Made by a program: the position numbers and the translations under genes. DNA of 32,931 bases, taken from positions 1 to 32,931 of the IMG/VR virus record IMGVR_UViG_3300043469_000145; one strand, 5' to 3'. Positions 7,866 to 16,062 of the stretch are shown here, piece after piece. The notes under the pieces are model-generated. The model was given only the letters and a program-made list of their open reading frames with translations. It searched no databases and was not told the DNA's origin. Within the stretch, counting starts at the first letter, position 1, and each line of letters starts with the position of its first letter. Source of the stretch: a virus.

Positions 7866-8459
7866 TTATTTAATGTTAGAAATTCGGTTTAATACGCTAT
7901 CCATAGTGGTTGCGTTTCTTTTAGTCGCAAACTTGAATATGTCGGTAGCAGTTGAGTTCTCAGGATTGAAAGAAATAGGCTTAGGCTCTTCGCTTAATTC
8001 TACAGGCGCAACTTCTTCTGCGGCTACAATAGATAAAGCAATTTGTGCTTTCAATTCTTCGTTCTCTTTTTTAAGTGCTTCGATTTCGCTAAAGAAAGAT
8101 TCTTTAACGATAGACTCGATTGTTTTTTTAGCTTGTGGCGCAGTCTCGGTAGATGCAACAACTTCCTCTTCTACTTCAGGAGCTTCTACTTCTACTTCAA
8201 CTTCAGGCTCTGCAGCTTCACGAACATCAGCAATGATGCCTTCTTCGATAACTACAAGGATACGCATATCCTCAAGCTCGTACTCTCCAATTGGAAGTGG
8301 GATACGTTGTTCGTCTTCCGTTAGGATAAATACAGGTTGACCAGCTTCAAAAGCATCGGCTTCGAGCATTGATACTCCGTCAGAAAGCATCATAGTTTCC
8401 AACTTCACTTCTAAACCTAAAAGTGTGCGGACTTTGTTTAAGATTGATTTTTCGTTCAT
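7866..8459 (-). CDS. Putative scaffolding protein
   Basis: The start chosen is the ATG at 8459 (MNEKSILNKVRTLLGLEV), giving 197 residues; a longer frame from 8492 would overlap the upstream gene by 23 bases. An N-terminal domain (1-70) is followed by a very acidic low-complexity stretch of Glu and Val (about 80-105), then a coiled coil (about 120-145) and a basic C-terminal end. Acidic, helical proteins between the prohead protease and the capsid gene are typical scaffolds that are removed during maturation. Confidence 0.55.
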   Translation of the reverse strand: MNEKSILNKVRTLLGLEVKLETMMLSDGVSMLEADAFEAGQPVFILTEDEQRIPLPIGEYELEDMRILVVIEEGIIADVREAAEPEVEVEVEAPEVEEEVVASTETAPQAKKTIESIVKESFFSEIEALKKENEELKAQIALSIVAAEEVAPVELSEEPKPISFNPENSTATDIFKFATKRNATTMDSVLNRISNIK

Positions 8460-8469
8460 TTGTTTTTGG

Positions 8470-8820
8470 TTATATGTTTGATAATTCAGCAATTATTTTT
8501 TGTCCTTTTTCGGCACGTTTGATATCATCAGTAAAACTTTTTATCCATCTTTTAAACGTATCAATGCCATCTTGAACACCTAAATCTTGAGCAGCTTTTA
8601 AACCTTTTTCTGCTTGTGCCAAACCTTTTTTGTTTAGTTCAAGTGATTTTTCAAGTTGAGTATATGCTCCCGATTGAAATTTTTGCAAAACTAACAATGA
8701 ACCTGCTTCTCTATTTAGATTTAACAAATCATCTAATAAAGCTAACTCTACTTCGTGTTTACTCAACTCGGTTTTGTCTTCCGAAAACAATTTGTTGTAT
8801 ACTGATTTTGTAGTATTCAT
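8470..8820 (-). CDS. Coiled-coil protein of the head-assembly region
   Basis: The 116-residue product is almost entirely helical with heptad-like spacing (residues 20-110). It contains TELSKHEVELALL near its N-terminus, closely matching a peptide in the prohead protease (ALAKHEVELKEV) and one in the portal (TELSKHEQLENEV). The position between protease and scaffold suggests an assembly role. I do not recognise a named family. Confidence 0.55.
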   Translation of the reverse strand: MNTTKSVYNKLFSEDKTELSKHEVELALLDDLLNLNREAGSLLVLQKFQSGAYTQLEKSLELNKKGLAQAEKGLKAAQDLGVQDGIDTFKRWIKSFTDDIKRAEKGQKIIAELSNI

Positions 8821-8857
8821 ACTTAATAAATTAACTGTGTTTATATTTGTTTTATTT

Positions 8858-9064
8858 TTATCCGTTTTGACGTATGATAGTCCTTACTCCGCTAACCTCA
8901 GTTTGAGTAGGAGCAGGCTCATTTACAGTAGCCGTTTTACCTATGCCCTGTGCTTGTAAACTGCCATCACAACACTTGGTTGAGTATGTTCCGTTTTCAC
9001 ATAGGCAGCCTCTTTTGCTACCAGCTCTTGGACTTGACTTGCTTGGTGTTTTAAATTTGCTCAT
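8858..9064 (-). CDS. Cys-rich small protein (CLC...CC motif)
   Basis: The start at 9064 (MSKFKTPSKSSPRAGSKRG) gives 68 residues and a 14-base overlap with the protease gene; an earlier ATG at 9097 is less likely. After a basic N-terminus comes GCLCENGTYSTKCCDG, four cysteines in a C-x-C...C-C pattern that could bind a metal or form disulfides, followed by LQAQGIG. I associate this short motif with Bacteroidetes phage structural regions, but its function is unknown. Confidence 0.55.
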   Translation of the reverse strand: MSKFKTPSKSSPRAGSKRGCLCENGTYSTKCCDGSLQAQGIGKTATVNEPAPTQTEVSGVRTIIRQNG

Positions 9065-9635
9065 CAAGTAGGTTTTTAAGTTGTTCAATAATTTCATTTC
9101 TCTTGTTTTGCTCTAAGGACATTTCTAACTTGTCAGCGAAGTAACCTTCAATTGAGAAGCCTTTGACCTTGCCAGCTTTGACATCATTCCAAACCTCATC
9201 GTTGTCGACTTTCATACTAATCATCCAAGTTCCTTTTGGTAAACTGAATCCGTATAATTGGGATTTATCCGATTTAGGGTCGTCAATCAACCAAGATTCT
9301 ACAACCGTCATTCCTTTGATTGCTTCCTTGTGTTCGTAGGTTGCGTTGGATTGGTTTCCGTTCTTGAAGAACAACTCCATAGCTTGACGTACTGTATCCT
9401 CCGAGAAGTAGATGTAGTATTCTTCTTTCTTTGCGTTTACACGATAGATTTTCTTGTTAGGTATCAAAGCAGCACCCATTAAGATACGCTTCTCTTTGTC
9501 TACCTCTTTGAGTTCTACTTCGTGTTTTGCTAAGGCGATAAAGTTCTCTTCAATGGCAGGAGACTCCACAACACTCACGGCATCAATACCGCTTGCTGGA
9601 TCTTTTTCGTCAATAATTAGTTCGATGATATTCAT
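9051..9635 (-). CDS. Prohead protease, XkdF-like
   Basis: The 194-residue protein resembles the XkdF family of phage serine proteases. It opens with a segment on value-of-origin and disposition (IDAVSVVESPAIEENF), then has NATYEHKEAIKGMTVVESW (about 95-113) and a C-terminal KGTWMISMKVDNDEVW...GFSIEGYF (about 135-165). XkdF proteins cleave scaffold and capsid during head maturation. It sits upstream of scaffold and capsid genes, but after the tape measure, which is unusual. Confidence 0.75.
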   Translation of the reverse strand: MNIIELIIDEKDPASGIDAVSVVESPAIEENFIALAKHEVELKEVDKEKRILMGAALIPNKKIYRVNAKKEEYYIYFSEDTVRQAMELFFKNGNQSNATYEHKEAIKGMTVVESWLIDDPKSDKSQLYGFSLPKGTWMISMKVDNDEVWNDVKAGKVKGFSIEGYFADKLEMSLEQNKRNEIIEQLKNLLDEQI

Positions 9636-9655
9636 ATCTATTCAACTTTTAATTG

Positions 9656-11665
9656 TTACAATGTTGCGTTTTTGATTCGGTTGCGATCAAGTGCCTGAGC
9701 AGATGTTACCTCGCCTGAAACGACATAAGCCTGAACTGGTGTTTGCTGAATTTGTGCAAGTTGATTCATTCCTGAGTTGCCTACTACGTTAAAGTTAGGA
9801 GTTATACCTCCTGCACCACCACCTTCTGATAAACTGCCTCCACCTGATGGAGATGCACCACCACCGCCACCTAAAGCCGAAACACCTTTTGCAGTAGCAG
9901 CTATTTGTGCAGCAATTGAGATACCTGCTCCAATGTTATTTCTTAATACTAATGCCTCTGCTGCTAAAGCAGATGCACCACCTGTTGCAATAGCTAACGC
10001 AGTTCCTTGCGCCCTTGCCGCTTGGTTTGCCGCTTTGGTAGATATAATTGTTTTTGCAATTCCTACTGCGTTTTCAGCAATCAATGCTGCAGCTTGTATT
10101 TTCTTATTGTTTTCAAATAGGTTTTTAACTAAATTAATACCTGCGCTAATGTTATTAAAATCAGATTCTCTAATTGCAGCAAGAGTTGCAACTAATGTTT
10201 TTTCCGCATCTTCTTTGTCTTTAGCTGCCTTGTCATCTGCCTCCTTTTGTTTTGCTTTAGCTGCTTTATCTTGCTCATAAGCTATATTTTGATACTTTAA
10301 GTTAATGTCGTTTTGCTCATTTAGTTTGGCTATCTCAATATCATTTAAAGCCTCAGCGTTGCCTTTAGCTAAAGTTTCTAATTCAAAGTATTTATCCTGT
10401 ACTGCTAAAAGTTCTTTTTCTTGGTCTGAAAGGGTTTTTAAATAGTTTTGTTCGGCTATCTCTTCTAATTTAGCATCAAGTTGTTGTTGTTGTTCTAATG
10501 CAAGTTTTTTAGCTTCTGCATTTGCTTTACCAATTAAATCATTATTAGATTCAGTTTTGTCTTTTGCCGTTTTAGATGACTTGTCTGATTGTTGTTGTAA
10601 AGCAATTTCAAATCCTGCAGCTTCGTTTTTTAAAGTAGCTAATTTCTTTTTAGTTTCATCTATTGTTTTGTCTGCTTCCGCTGCCGTTTCTTCAGGGTCA
10701 AACACAAGATTAGCCAAACCTTTAGTAAATCCTTTTTGAAGCCCAAAGTCCTTACCTAATGCAGAACCGACCATATCAACCGTCTTCAATAATAATTGCA
10801 AAGGAGCAGTAAGGAAAGTAATGATGCCTTGTAAGATTTCATTGTTTCTTTTGGCTGCTGCAACCTGTGCTTTCTTGGTAGATTCTTGCTGAACTAATTG
10901 AGCTTCCGTAGCAGTAATTACGGCATTAATTTGAGCTTTTTTAATTTTTAAAATATCCTGCTCTGACTTCCCTTGTAGTTTTAAGATATTATCTTGACCT
11001 GAAATGGTATCGTATTTAGCTTGTTGCGCTAGTACGTTAGCGTCCGTCTTTGCGTTGAGCTTTGATTGCTCTTCGCTTACACCACCAACAGCAGCCTTAA
11101 TGTCATCCCAATAAGCAGCAAGTGTACCTAACGCCACAACAAGTAAACCAATACCAGTTGAACCGATAGCAGCCTTCATTGCCGCACCAAAAGACTTGAT
11201 TGATGGAATAGCCTCACGGAATCCACGCACACCATCCGCAATAGCCATTGCTGACTGCACTTTAAGTAAAGCCTCCTCTACTTTTGCAGATTCACTACCG
11301 AAAGCACCCATTGCACCTTGCACAAGTTGGAATCCTGCGGTAGCACCACCTAACGCACCACCAAGTTTGGTAGACATCGTTCCGGCAGCGGCATCAACTG
11401 CCATATCCGTTTGGATTTGTACCTTTCGATAATTACCAACAGTTGTCAGTAAATCTTGATACTCCTGCGTTGCGGTTTTACCTGCGTTGGCTAACTCATA
11501 CAAGCGGTCTTCCGCTTCACCCATACGAGTTGTAAGCGGTTGCAAGTCTCCGTAAACTTCTTCAAAACTTTTAGAAACATCGTTGGTAGCTTTGGAGAGG
11601 TTCTCCATTGCATCAACTGCCTGCTTAGTGTCTACATTTATTTTTACATTTTTAACCTCTGCCAT
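9656..11665 (-). CDS. Tail tape-measure protein
   Basis: This 669-residue protein sets tail length and probably travels with DNA into the cell. It has long helical, coiled-coil-rich regions (about 1-110 and 330-500), a hydrophobic Ala/Gly-rich segment (about 155-190, IGSTGIGLLVVALGTLAAYW) and a Gly-rich segment near 600-620 (ALGGGGGASPSGGG). It is short for a tape measure and predicts a tail of about 100 nm using the usual ~1.5 angstrom per residue rule. It lies downstream of the tail proteins and directly upstream of the head protease. Confidence 0.8.
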   Translation of the reverse strand: MAEVKNVKINVDTKQAVDAMENLSKATNDVSKSFEEVYGDLQPLTTRMGEAEDRLYELANAGKTATQEYQDLLTTVGNYRKVQIQTDMAVDAAAGTMSTKLGGALGGATAGFQLVQGAMGAFGSESAKVEEALLKVQSAMAIADGVRGFREAIPSIKSFGAAMKAAIGSTGIGLLVVALGTLAAYWDDIKAAVGGVSEEQSKLNAKTDANVLAQQAKYDTISGQDNILKLQGKSEQDILKIKKAQINAVITATEAQLVQQESTKKAQVAAAKRNNEILQGIITFLTAPLQLLLKTVDMVGSALGKDFGLQKGFTKGLANLVFDPEETAAEADKTIDETKKKLATLKNEAAGFEIALQQQSDKSSKTAKDKTESNNDLIGKANAEAKKLALEQQQQLDAKLEEIAEQNYLKTLSDQEKELLAVQDKYFELETLAKGNAEALNDIEIAKLNEQNDINLKYQNIAYEQDKAAKAKQKEADDKAAKDKEDAEKTLVATLAAIRESDFNNISAGINLVKNLFENNKKIQAAALIAENAVGIAKTIISTKAANQAARAQGTALAIATGGASALAAEALVLRNNIGAGISIAAQIAATAKGVSALGGGGGASPSGGGSLSEGGGAGGITPNFNVVGNSGMNQLAQIQQTPVQAYVVSGEVTSAQALDRNRIKNATL

Positions 11666-11813
11666 TGCGCTTGTTTGTTAGTTCACGTTTTGATTGTTTT
11701 ATCGCTTTCTTCAGAGACGTTTGGAGCTTGTATTTTCCTTTGGCAATGTCAATGGCTTCCGAGTTTCCGTAGAAATCATCTAACTGCAGCATTGTGATTA
11801 TGTTTTGTATCAT
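11652..11813 (-). CDS. Small basic protein upstream of the tape measure gene
   Basis: A 53-residue frame starts with an ATG sharing an ATGA with the stop of the 756-residue tail gene and ends 14 bases inside the tape-measure gene. An N-terminal half (MLQLDDFYGNSEAID) leads to a Lys/Arg-rich C-terminus (KQSKRELTNKRNGRG). Tight overlaps on both sides make it a real gene. Function unknown. Confidence 0.6.
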   Translation of the reverse strand: MIQNIITMLQLDDFYGNSEAIDIAKGKYKLQTSLKKAIKQSKRELTNKRNGRG

Positions 11814-14080
11814 TGGAATATGTTAAAAAATTCAGTTGATGTAGTTCCATCTATATAACTATAGTCAATGCGAATTGTATAAACCGTGCCTGCTGAACCT
11901 GCCGGAATACCTATTTGAATTATCTGCGAGCTAAGTACAGGATTTACCGAGAATGTTACATCAGTATCCGTACACGTTAACGATGCTTGCAAAGCTCCAT
12001 TGGGTAAGTTTACCGGATAGTTTACGTTGCCGCCTGCAGTTGCCGTCTTTGGAATTGGAATAGTAGAATTTACTACGGGTCTAAAATCCAAAAGCAGCTC
12101 AAAGTTTACGTCTCCTGTGTTTAGGTTAGATTGCATTTCATTAATTATGTAACGCTTATCCCTGATTACTAATCTATCGTTTAACTGAAGACCTGTAATT
12201 AGACTTGTAGGTAGGTTCGTCTTTACCTTGACGATGCGTTGCTTTAGGTTGTAAAGATTGTAGAGGTAGCTGAAGTAGTATTGACTGAACTGCGTGTTTT
12301 GGATTGGGTAGTTTAAAAGCGTTGATGTTTCAGGTGCAAAGTTGAGCGTAATGTCTGAGCTATTAAATTCGAGGTCTTGCCCGAATGGTGTGTAAGTTGA
12401 AATCGTAGCGTGACCACCGCCATCGTTGTGTATCTTAAAACTTGTTGCTTGGTTATCGTACTGATAGAGAAGAACTGGCTTTGGTATGTACGGACTAAAC
12501 TCACCGTTAAGCGAGTAACCTAATTGAATGTCGTGCGTGCCTGTGTATTTGCTTTGTAGTAGATTCTCGAAAGGTACTTCGATAGTAAACTCACCTCCGT
12601 CATAGTTGTATTGATATGTCGTGTCTCCGTAGTTTCGGTTGTAGGTCTGCGAAAAGTTCTTATTAAGGAAGCACTCGGAATCCTGAAACTTAAACTGTAT
12701 CTTTTTGTATAGCGGCATCCTATCCATCTCAATGGAAGTTACGTCCGTGTATTGCGATATGTCAACAACTGCTCCTTTCGAATACCAATCGTCTAACGGT
12801 TCAAGCCAATACTCCGTGTCCTTGATTGAGTAGATTGTCATATTGAACATCAGCATAATTCCTTTTAGGAAGTCGCCTACTTTCATATTAGGTGCGTTTG
12901 CTGAAAGGTCTAAAACTAAAGCAGTAGCTAAAGACGAATAAGTTACCGTCAAATAGTCCGTGTTTACCGAGCCGGTTGTAATGTAGTCAACCTCATAAAC
13001 TAAATTAGATGCTATTGTGTTAGTGCCTGCAGTGCGTATCTGAATTGTATATAACGCATCCAATCCGACTACCTGAGAAATGTTATCTAAGGTATAAGCA
13101 CCTGTACCAAAACCTACAATCGTATTAAATAAGTTTCCGTTTTGATATACGTCAATGTAGTAATCAGCAGACGTTGTTGTTGAGGTCACGTTGTAAATCA
13201 AGCGGTGAGCAATTACACCTGACAACTCCTCAACGTGAATTGTGTTAGTTGCTGCCGTGTAAGTTTGTGTAAGGTCGTAATTTACAAACGTAGGAACAAC
13301 CGTAGTTGAAGTGAGGTTGTAGCCGTAGGAAGTTTTTACAAGCGTTTCCTTGCCCTTGAACCATAAGAACAATTTAGTAAATCGCTCATCAGTTAAAAAA
13401 GTTCCGTTGAATGTTATTCCGTATTTTGCTTCAATAGCATCAAGAATCTTAGTTACCCTGACCGCAGGGAATAATTCGTCTTTTGTTATTGCGCCTGAAT
13501 TAGTGTGAATATCATTTTGAGTCAAGACGTTTACAAGCCAATTCGGAAAAGGTACGTTTACAGGTGTATTCTGATACTCCCAAATGCGATTTGAAGTGAT
13601 TAGCGGGTACTTTACATCGTAAGCGTTGGTGTTGTCTTGTATTCTTAGTATAACTTGAGCAGATGTATAATTGTGAGATAGTGACGTATAGTCCAAATCC
13701 GACAGTAAGTCCTCACCGAATAAATCTTTAAGCGTTACACCCTCTCCAAAGAAAGTAATTTTGTATGCGCTTGGTTTGCCGTTAGAAACTACAGCTCCGT
13801 CAAGTTGTATCTTGCCCTTACGGAAGGTTACTAAGTCTATCTCAATGTATCCGTCTTTGCGTAGGTTTGGGTCAGTAGTTGCGTTGACATCTGATTGATA
13901 CCAATGCTCAAAGATAGCGTTGTTGTGTGCGCTTGCAGGCACGGTAAACCCCTGAGAGAAGTCCGTGTAAGTTAAGGATAAATCTTTGACGTTTTGAATT
14001 GACGAAGTGACGTTGATAGTCTCATCGTTGAAGAGTTCAATGCGCTGACCTTCGATGTATATTGTTACGCTTCTATTCAT
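11810..14080 (-). CDS. Large tail / baseplate protein
   Basis: The 756-residue protein is rich in Thr, Asn and Tyr and looks mostly beta-structured. Its N-terminal ~110 residues (ending FFGEGVTLKDLFGEDLL) resemble the first domain of distal tail or hub-like proteins of Bacteroidetes phages. A C-terminal segment (about 665-756) has an Ig-like feel (ITIRIDYSYIDGTTSTEFFNIF-type ending). It overlaps the 349-residue gene in a TAATG and lies directly upstream of the tape-measure unit, fitting a tail-tip component. Confidence 0.55.
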   Translation of the reverse strand: MNRSVTIYIEGQRIELFNDETINVTSSIQNVKDLSLTYTDFSQGFTVPASAHNNAIFEHWYQSDVNATTDPNLRKDGYIEIDLVTFRKGKIQLDGAVVSNGKPSAYKITFFGEGVTLKDLFGEDLLSDLDYTSLSHNYTSAQVILRIQDNTNAYDVKYPLITSNRIWEYQNTPVNVPFPNWLVNVLTQNDIHTNSGAITKDELFPAVRVTKILDAIEAKYGITFNGTFLTDERFTKLFLWFKGKETLVKTSYGYNLTSTTVVPTFVNYDLTQTYTAATNTIHVEELSGVIAHRLIYNVTSTTTSADYYIDVYQNGNLFNTIVGFGTGAYTLDNISQVVGLDALYTIQIRTAGTNTIASNLVYEVDYITTGSVNTDYLTVTYSSLATALVLDLSANAPNMKVGDFLKGIMLMFNMTIYSIKDTEYWLEPLDDWYSKGAVVDISQYTDVTSIEMDRMPLYKKIQFKFQDSECFLNKNFSQTYNRNYGDTTYQYNYDGGEFTIEVPFENLLQSKYTGTHDIQLGYSLNGEFSPYIPKPVLLYQYDNQATSFKIHNDGGGHATISTYTPFGQDLEFNSSDITLNFAPETSTLLNYPIQNTQFSQYYFSYLYNLYNLKQRIVKVKTNLPTSLITGLQLNDRLVIRDKRYIINEMQSNLNTGDVNFELLLDFRPVVNSTIPIPKTATAGGNVNYPVNLPNGALQASLTCTDTDVTFSVNPVLSSQIIQIGIPAGSAGTVYTIRIDYSYIDGTTSTEFFNIFQ

Positions 14081-15129
14081 TAGGATACTGAGTTGATGGT
14101 GTCAAATGCGTATTCAAATTCCATTTCGTAACTGATTAGAGAAGAGTTGATAGATTTCTTTAGGTCTACGGATTTCGTGTTTATCTTGGCGGCTTTCTTG
14201 TCTATCAAAATTCGCTCGCTCAACATAATTTGTTTAATGACCTCGTTAAAGCTCTCAGAAACCCAATCAGTATTTACTCGGATAGTTTCTTTGCCGTTAG
14301 CATTAAAGACCTTTCTCTGACCTTCTTTGATATCGTAAGACGGATATGTTAAAGGCATCAAATTATACTCCGTGTTTTCAACGCTCAATCCGTTGTAAGA
14401 TGCTTTGAAAAACCATTCACGTTGCCAAGCACCAAACTTGTTTACAAAGTCAATTTGAACTGGTGTGTATTTACATTCTTCTTTAGGCACAAAAGTAGCT
14501 GTGAAAAGAACAGTTGAACTGCTGTCTATGATTTCTAGTTTGTTGCCTACAGCAGCGTATGTAGTGTACACTCTTGGAATATCTCGCCACACGTTATTTG
14601 TCAATCCTGTCATGTTGGTTGCACCTGTTGATAGGTTCGTGTATTTGACTGAGTTACCTGATCCGGTGTAAAGCGTCAACCAACCATACTCTCCACCTAA
14701 GTCGTAATTGTAAGTGTACTTTGATTGGCTAAGTAGGTAGTTTCCAAGAGCAGGATTGCCACCATCTAAATAGAATCCGTAGCCATCTAAACCAAAATGT
14801 GTTTGCGTTGAACCTACCTGAATGAATGACGTGCTGATTTTCTTATACAACTTTAAGCCGATATTGCACCATTGCGCACTCGGTGTTGCGGTAATTACGG
14901 TTGTGATTGTCTGAAGTGCAGCGTGTGAAATATACTCTCTAATGTACGGAGAAACATCGTAGTAGGTTGCAGGACTATTTGAAGACGGAATGAGCTTAGA
15001 AAGCGTGTATTCAGGTGACGCAGGCATTGAGCCTGTACCATTCCAAAGGAAGATTTCTAATTTCGTTTCTATTTGTGAAGTCTCGTTTATTGTTACGATG
15101 TATGGACTCCTTGCATTTATGTTAGCCAT
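14080..15129 (-). CDS. Tail-associated structural protein
   Basis: This 349-residue protein has no membrane segment and is rich in aromatic and small polar residues. N-terminal residues 1-100 look like a beta domain (ARSPYIVTINETSQIETKLEIFL) and the final 80 residues (KETIRVNTDWVSESFNEVI...) are more helical. It overlaps its neighbours in TAATG pairs and is co-transcribed with other tail genes. It may be a tail-tip partner of the following 756-residue protein. Two dispersed 9-mers lie in it, at 14174 and 14369. Confidence 0.5.
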   Translation of the reverse strand: MANINARSPYIVTINETSQIETKLEIFLWNGTGSMPASPEYTLSKLIPSSNSPATYYDVSPYIREYISHAALQTITTVITATPSAQWCNIGLKLYKKISTSFIQVGSTQTHFGLDGYGFYLDGGNPALGNYLLSQSKYTYNYDLGGEYGWLTLYTGSGNSVKYTNLSTGATNMTGLTNNVWRDIPRVYTTYAAVGNKLEIIDSSSTVLFTATFVPKEECKYTPVQIDFVNKFGAWQREWFFKASYNGLSVENTEYNLMPLTYPSYDIKEGQRKVFNANGKETIRVNTDWVSESFNEVIKQIMLSERILIDKKAAKINTKSVDLKKSINSSLISYEMEFEYAFDTINSVS

Positions 15130-15650
15130 TATTTTTGAATTATTTTGTCTACTTGTTGATTAAATAACTTGAGCGCATCCAATCCGTACTTTTCAACCAG
15201 CTCTTCAGGTAATCTTTTGTAAGCAGCTTCGAATGGCTTAGTGAAAAACAAACTCTTTTTTAGTCCTTTGTTAAAGATGCTCCGTGCAAGTGCAAACTTC
15301 ATACTTGTTCGCTTAACAAACTTACCTGATTTGTCTCTTGGTGATAAGCCTTTGCGTCTTAGCCAAACATCTAAAGACTTTAACATCTTAGCATTTGGCA
15401 CTCCTTTTCTATAGCTATACTTTGAGCCTCTCTTTTGCTTTAGTCCGTTGACCCCTGCATCTTGATAAATGCCATAGTCCTCCATCATAAATTCAATGGA
15501 GATACTATTTGGCATCGTCTTTACGTTTCCTCTTAGTGACTTGTATAACTTGCCGTCTGATTTCTTTAACCTTACAAGGTTTTTCTTTGACGTTTCAATT
15601 ACATAGTCTCTAAAGCGTTCTAACTCCTTTTGTACTTCAGTCTTCTGCAT
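15129..15650 (-). CDS. Tail completion-like protein (HK97 gp10-like)
   Basis: The 173-residue protein is highly basic. A helical N-terminus is followed by a KLYKSLRGNVKTMPNS segment, then EDYGIYQDAGVNG, a pattern seen in HK97 gp10-like head-tail or tail completion proteins (where the ...YGxYxxxG... region is typical), and a Lys/Arg-rich C-terminal half. It occurs between the fibre genes and the large tail proteins. Identification is moderate. Confidence 0.5.
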   Translation of the reverse strand: MQKTEVQKELERFRDYVIETSKKNLVRLKKSDGKLYKSLRGNVKTMPNSISIEFMMEDYGIYQDAGVNGLKQKRGSKYSYRKGVPNAKMLKSLDVWLRRKGLSPRDKSGKFVKRTSMKFALARSIFNKGLKKSLFFTKPFEAAYKRLPEELVEKYGLDALKLFNQQVDKIIQK

Positions 15651-15771
15651 CCGTGTTTTCCGCTTTAGCAGCAGCGTTCAAAATGTTTAATACAGGCACT
15701 CCAAATTTCATAGGCATTTCTGCTAGGATTGCTTCTAACTGTTTTACTTGTTCTTCATTTAACGTTATCAT
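15637..15771 (-). CDS. 44-residue acidic mini-protein
   Basis: The ATG at 15771 opens a 44-residue frame (MITLNEEQVKQLEAILAEM at the start, then AENTDAED at the end) which overlaps the next gene by 14 bases. It predicts a helix-rich acidic peptide and is bracketed by two dispersed 9-mers (15650 and 15774). It fills the gap between two genes in the same way as other tiny genes in this phage. Function unknown. Confidence 0.55.
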   Translation of the reverse strand: MITLNEEQVKQLEAILAEMPMKFGVPVLNILNAAAKAENTDAED

Positions 15772-15782
15772 CTTTCGTGTTT

Positions 15783-16052
15783 TTACAAAATTGTAACGCC
15801 GATAGCCTCAGCTACGTACTCGTTTACTACGTTGTTATCCAATCCCCAAGCTGCAAATTGCTCAGGTGTTAGCGTGTAGTTGTCCGACTTTAAGCACTTA
15901 CCTTCCTCGGTTAAAAGTTCATAGTACGTTGTGCAAGTTGTTGCAGTTGTTTCGAAGTTTAAAACAAGTACGGTCATTCGTGTTGCCGTTCCTGCGTTAA
16001 GTGGGTATACAATCGGCTCGATTGCTACTCCTTGTGTTGGTTGTGTTGTCAT
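15783..16052 (-). CDS. Small protein following tail fibre
   Basis: The 89-residue product begins MTTQPTQGVAIEPIVYPLN and has a middle beta part and a short helical end (EQFAAWGLDNNVVNEYVAEAIG). It follows the fibre gene by 10 bases and is likely a fibre-associated or tail accessory protein. No family recognised. Confidence 0.5.
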   Translation of the reverse strand: MTTQPTQGVAIEPIVYPLNAGTATRMTVLVLNFETTATTCTTYYELLTEEGKCLKSDNYTLTPEQFAAWGLDNNVVNEYVAEAIGVTIL

Positions 16053-16062
16053 ATATTTATTA

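Noticed and set aside
7873-8340. Long open frame on the + strand opposite the scaffold gene, rich in Ser and Thr
   Set aside because: It mirrors the Glu/Val-rich scaffold codons on the other strand. All neighbours are on the minus strand, and composition is typical of a shadow frame.
8842-8849. TATATTTG on the + strand, which resembles a -7 promoter box
   Set aside because: It would fire against all genes, and no -33 TTTG lies at the right distance. AT-rich intergenic DNA gives such matches by chance.
9777-10280. Open + strand frame of 167 codons inside the tape-measure gene
   Set aside because: Pro/Ala-rich sequence arising from Gly/Ala codons on the coding strand; no start context and no homology pattern.
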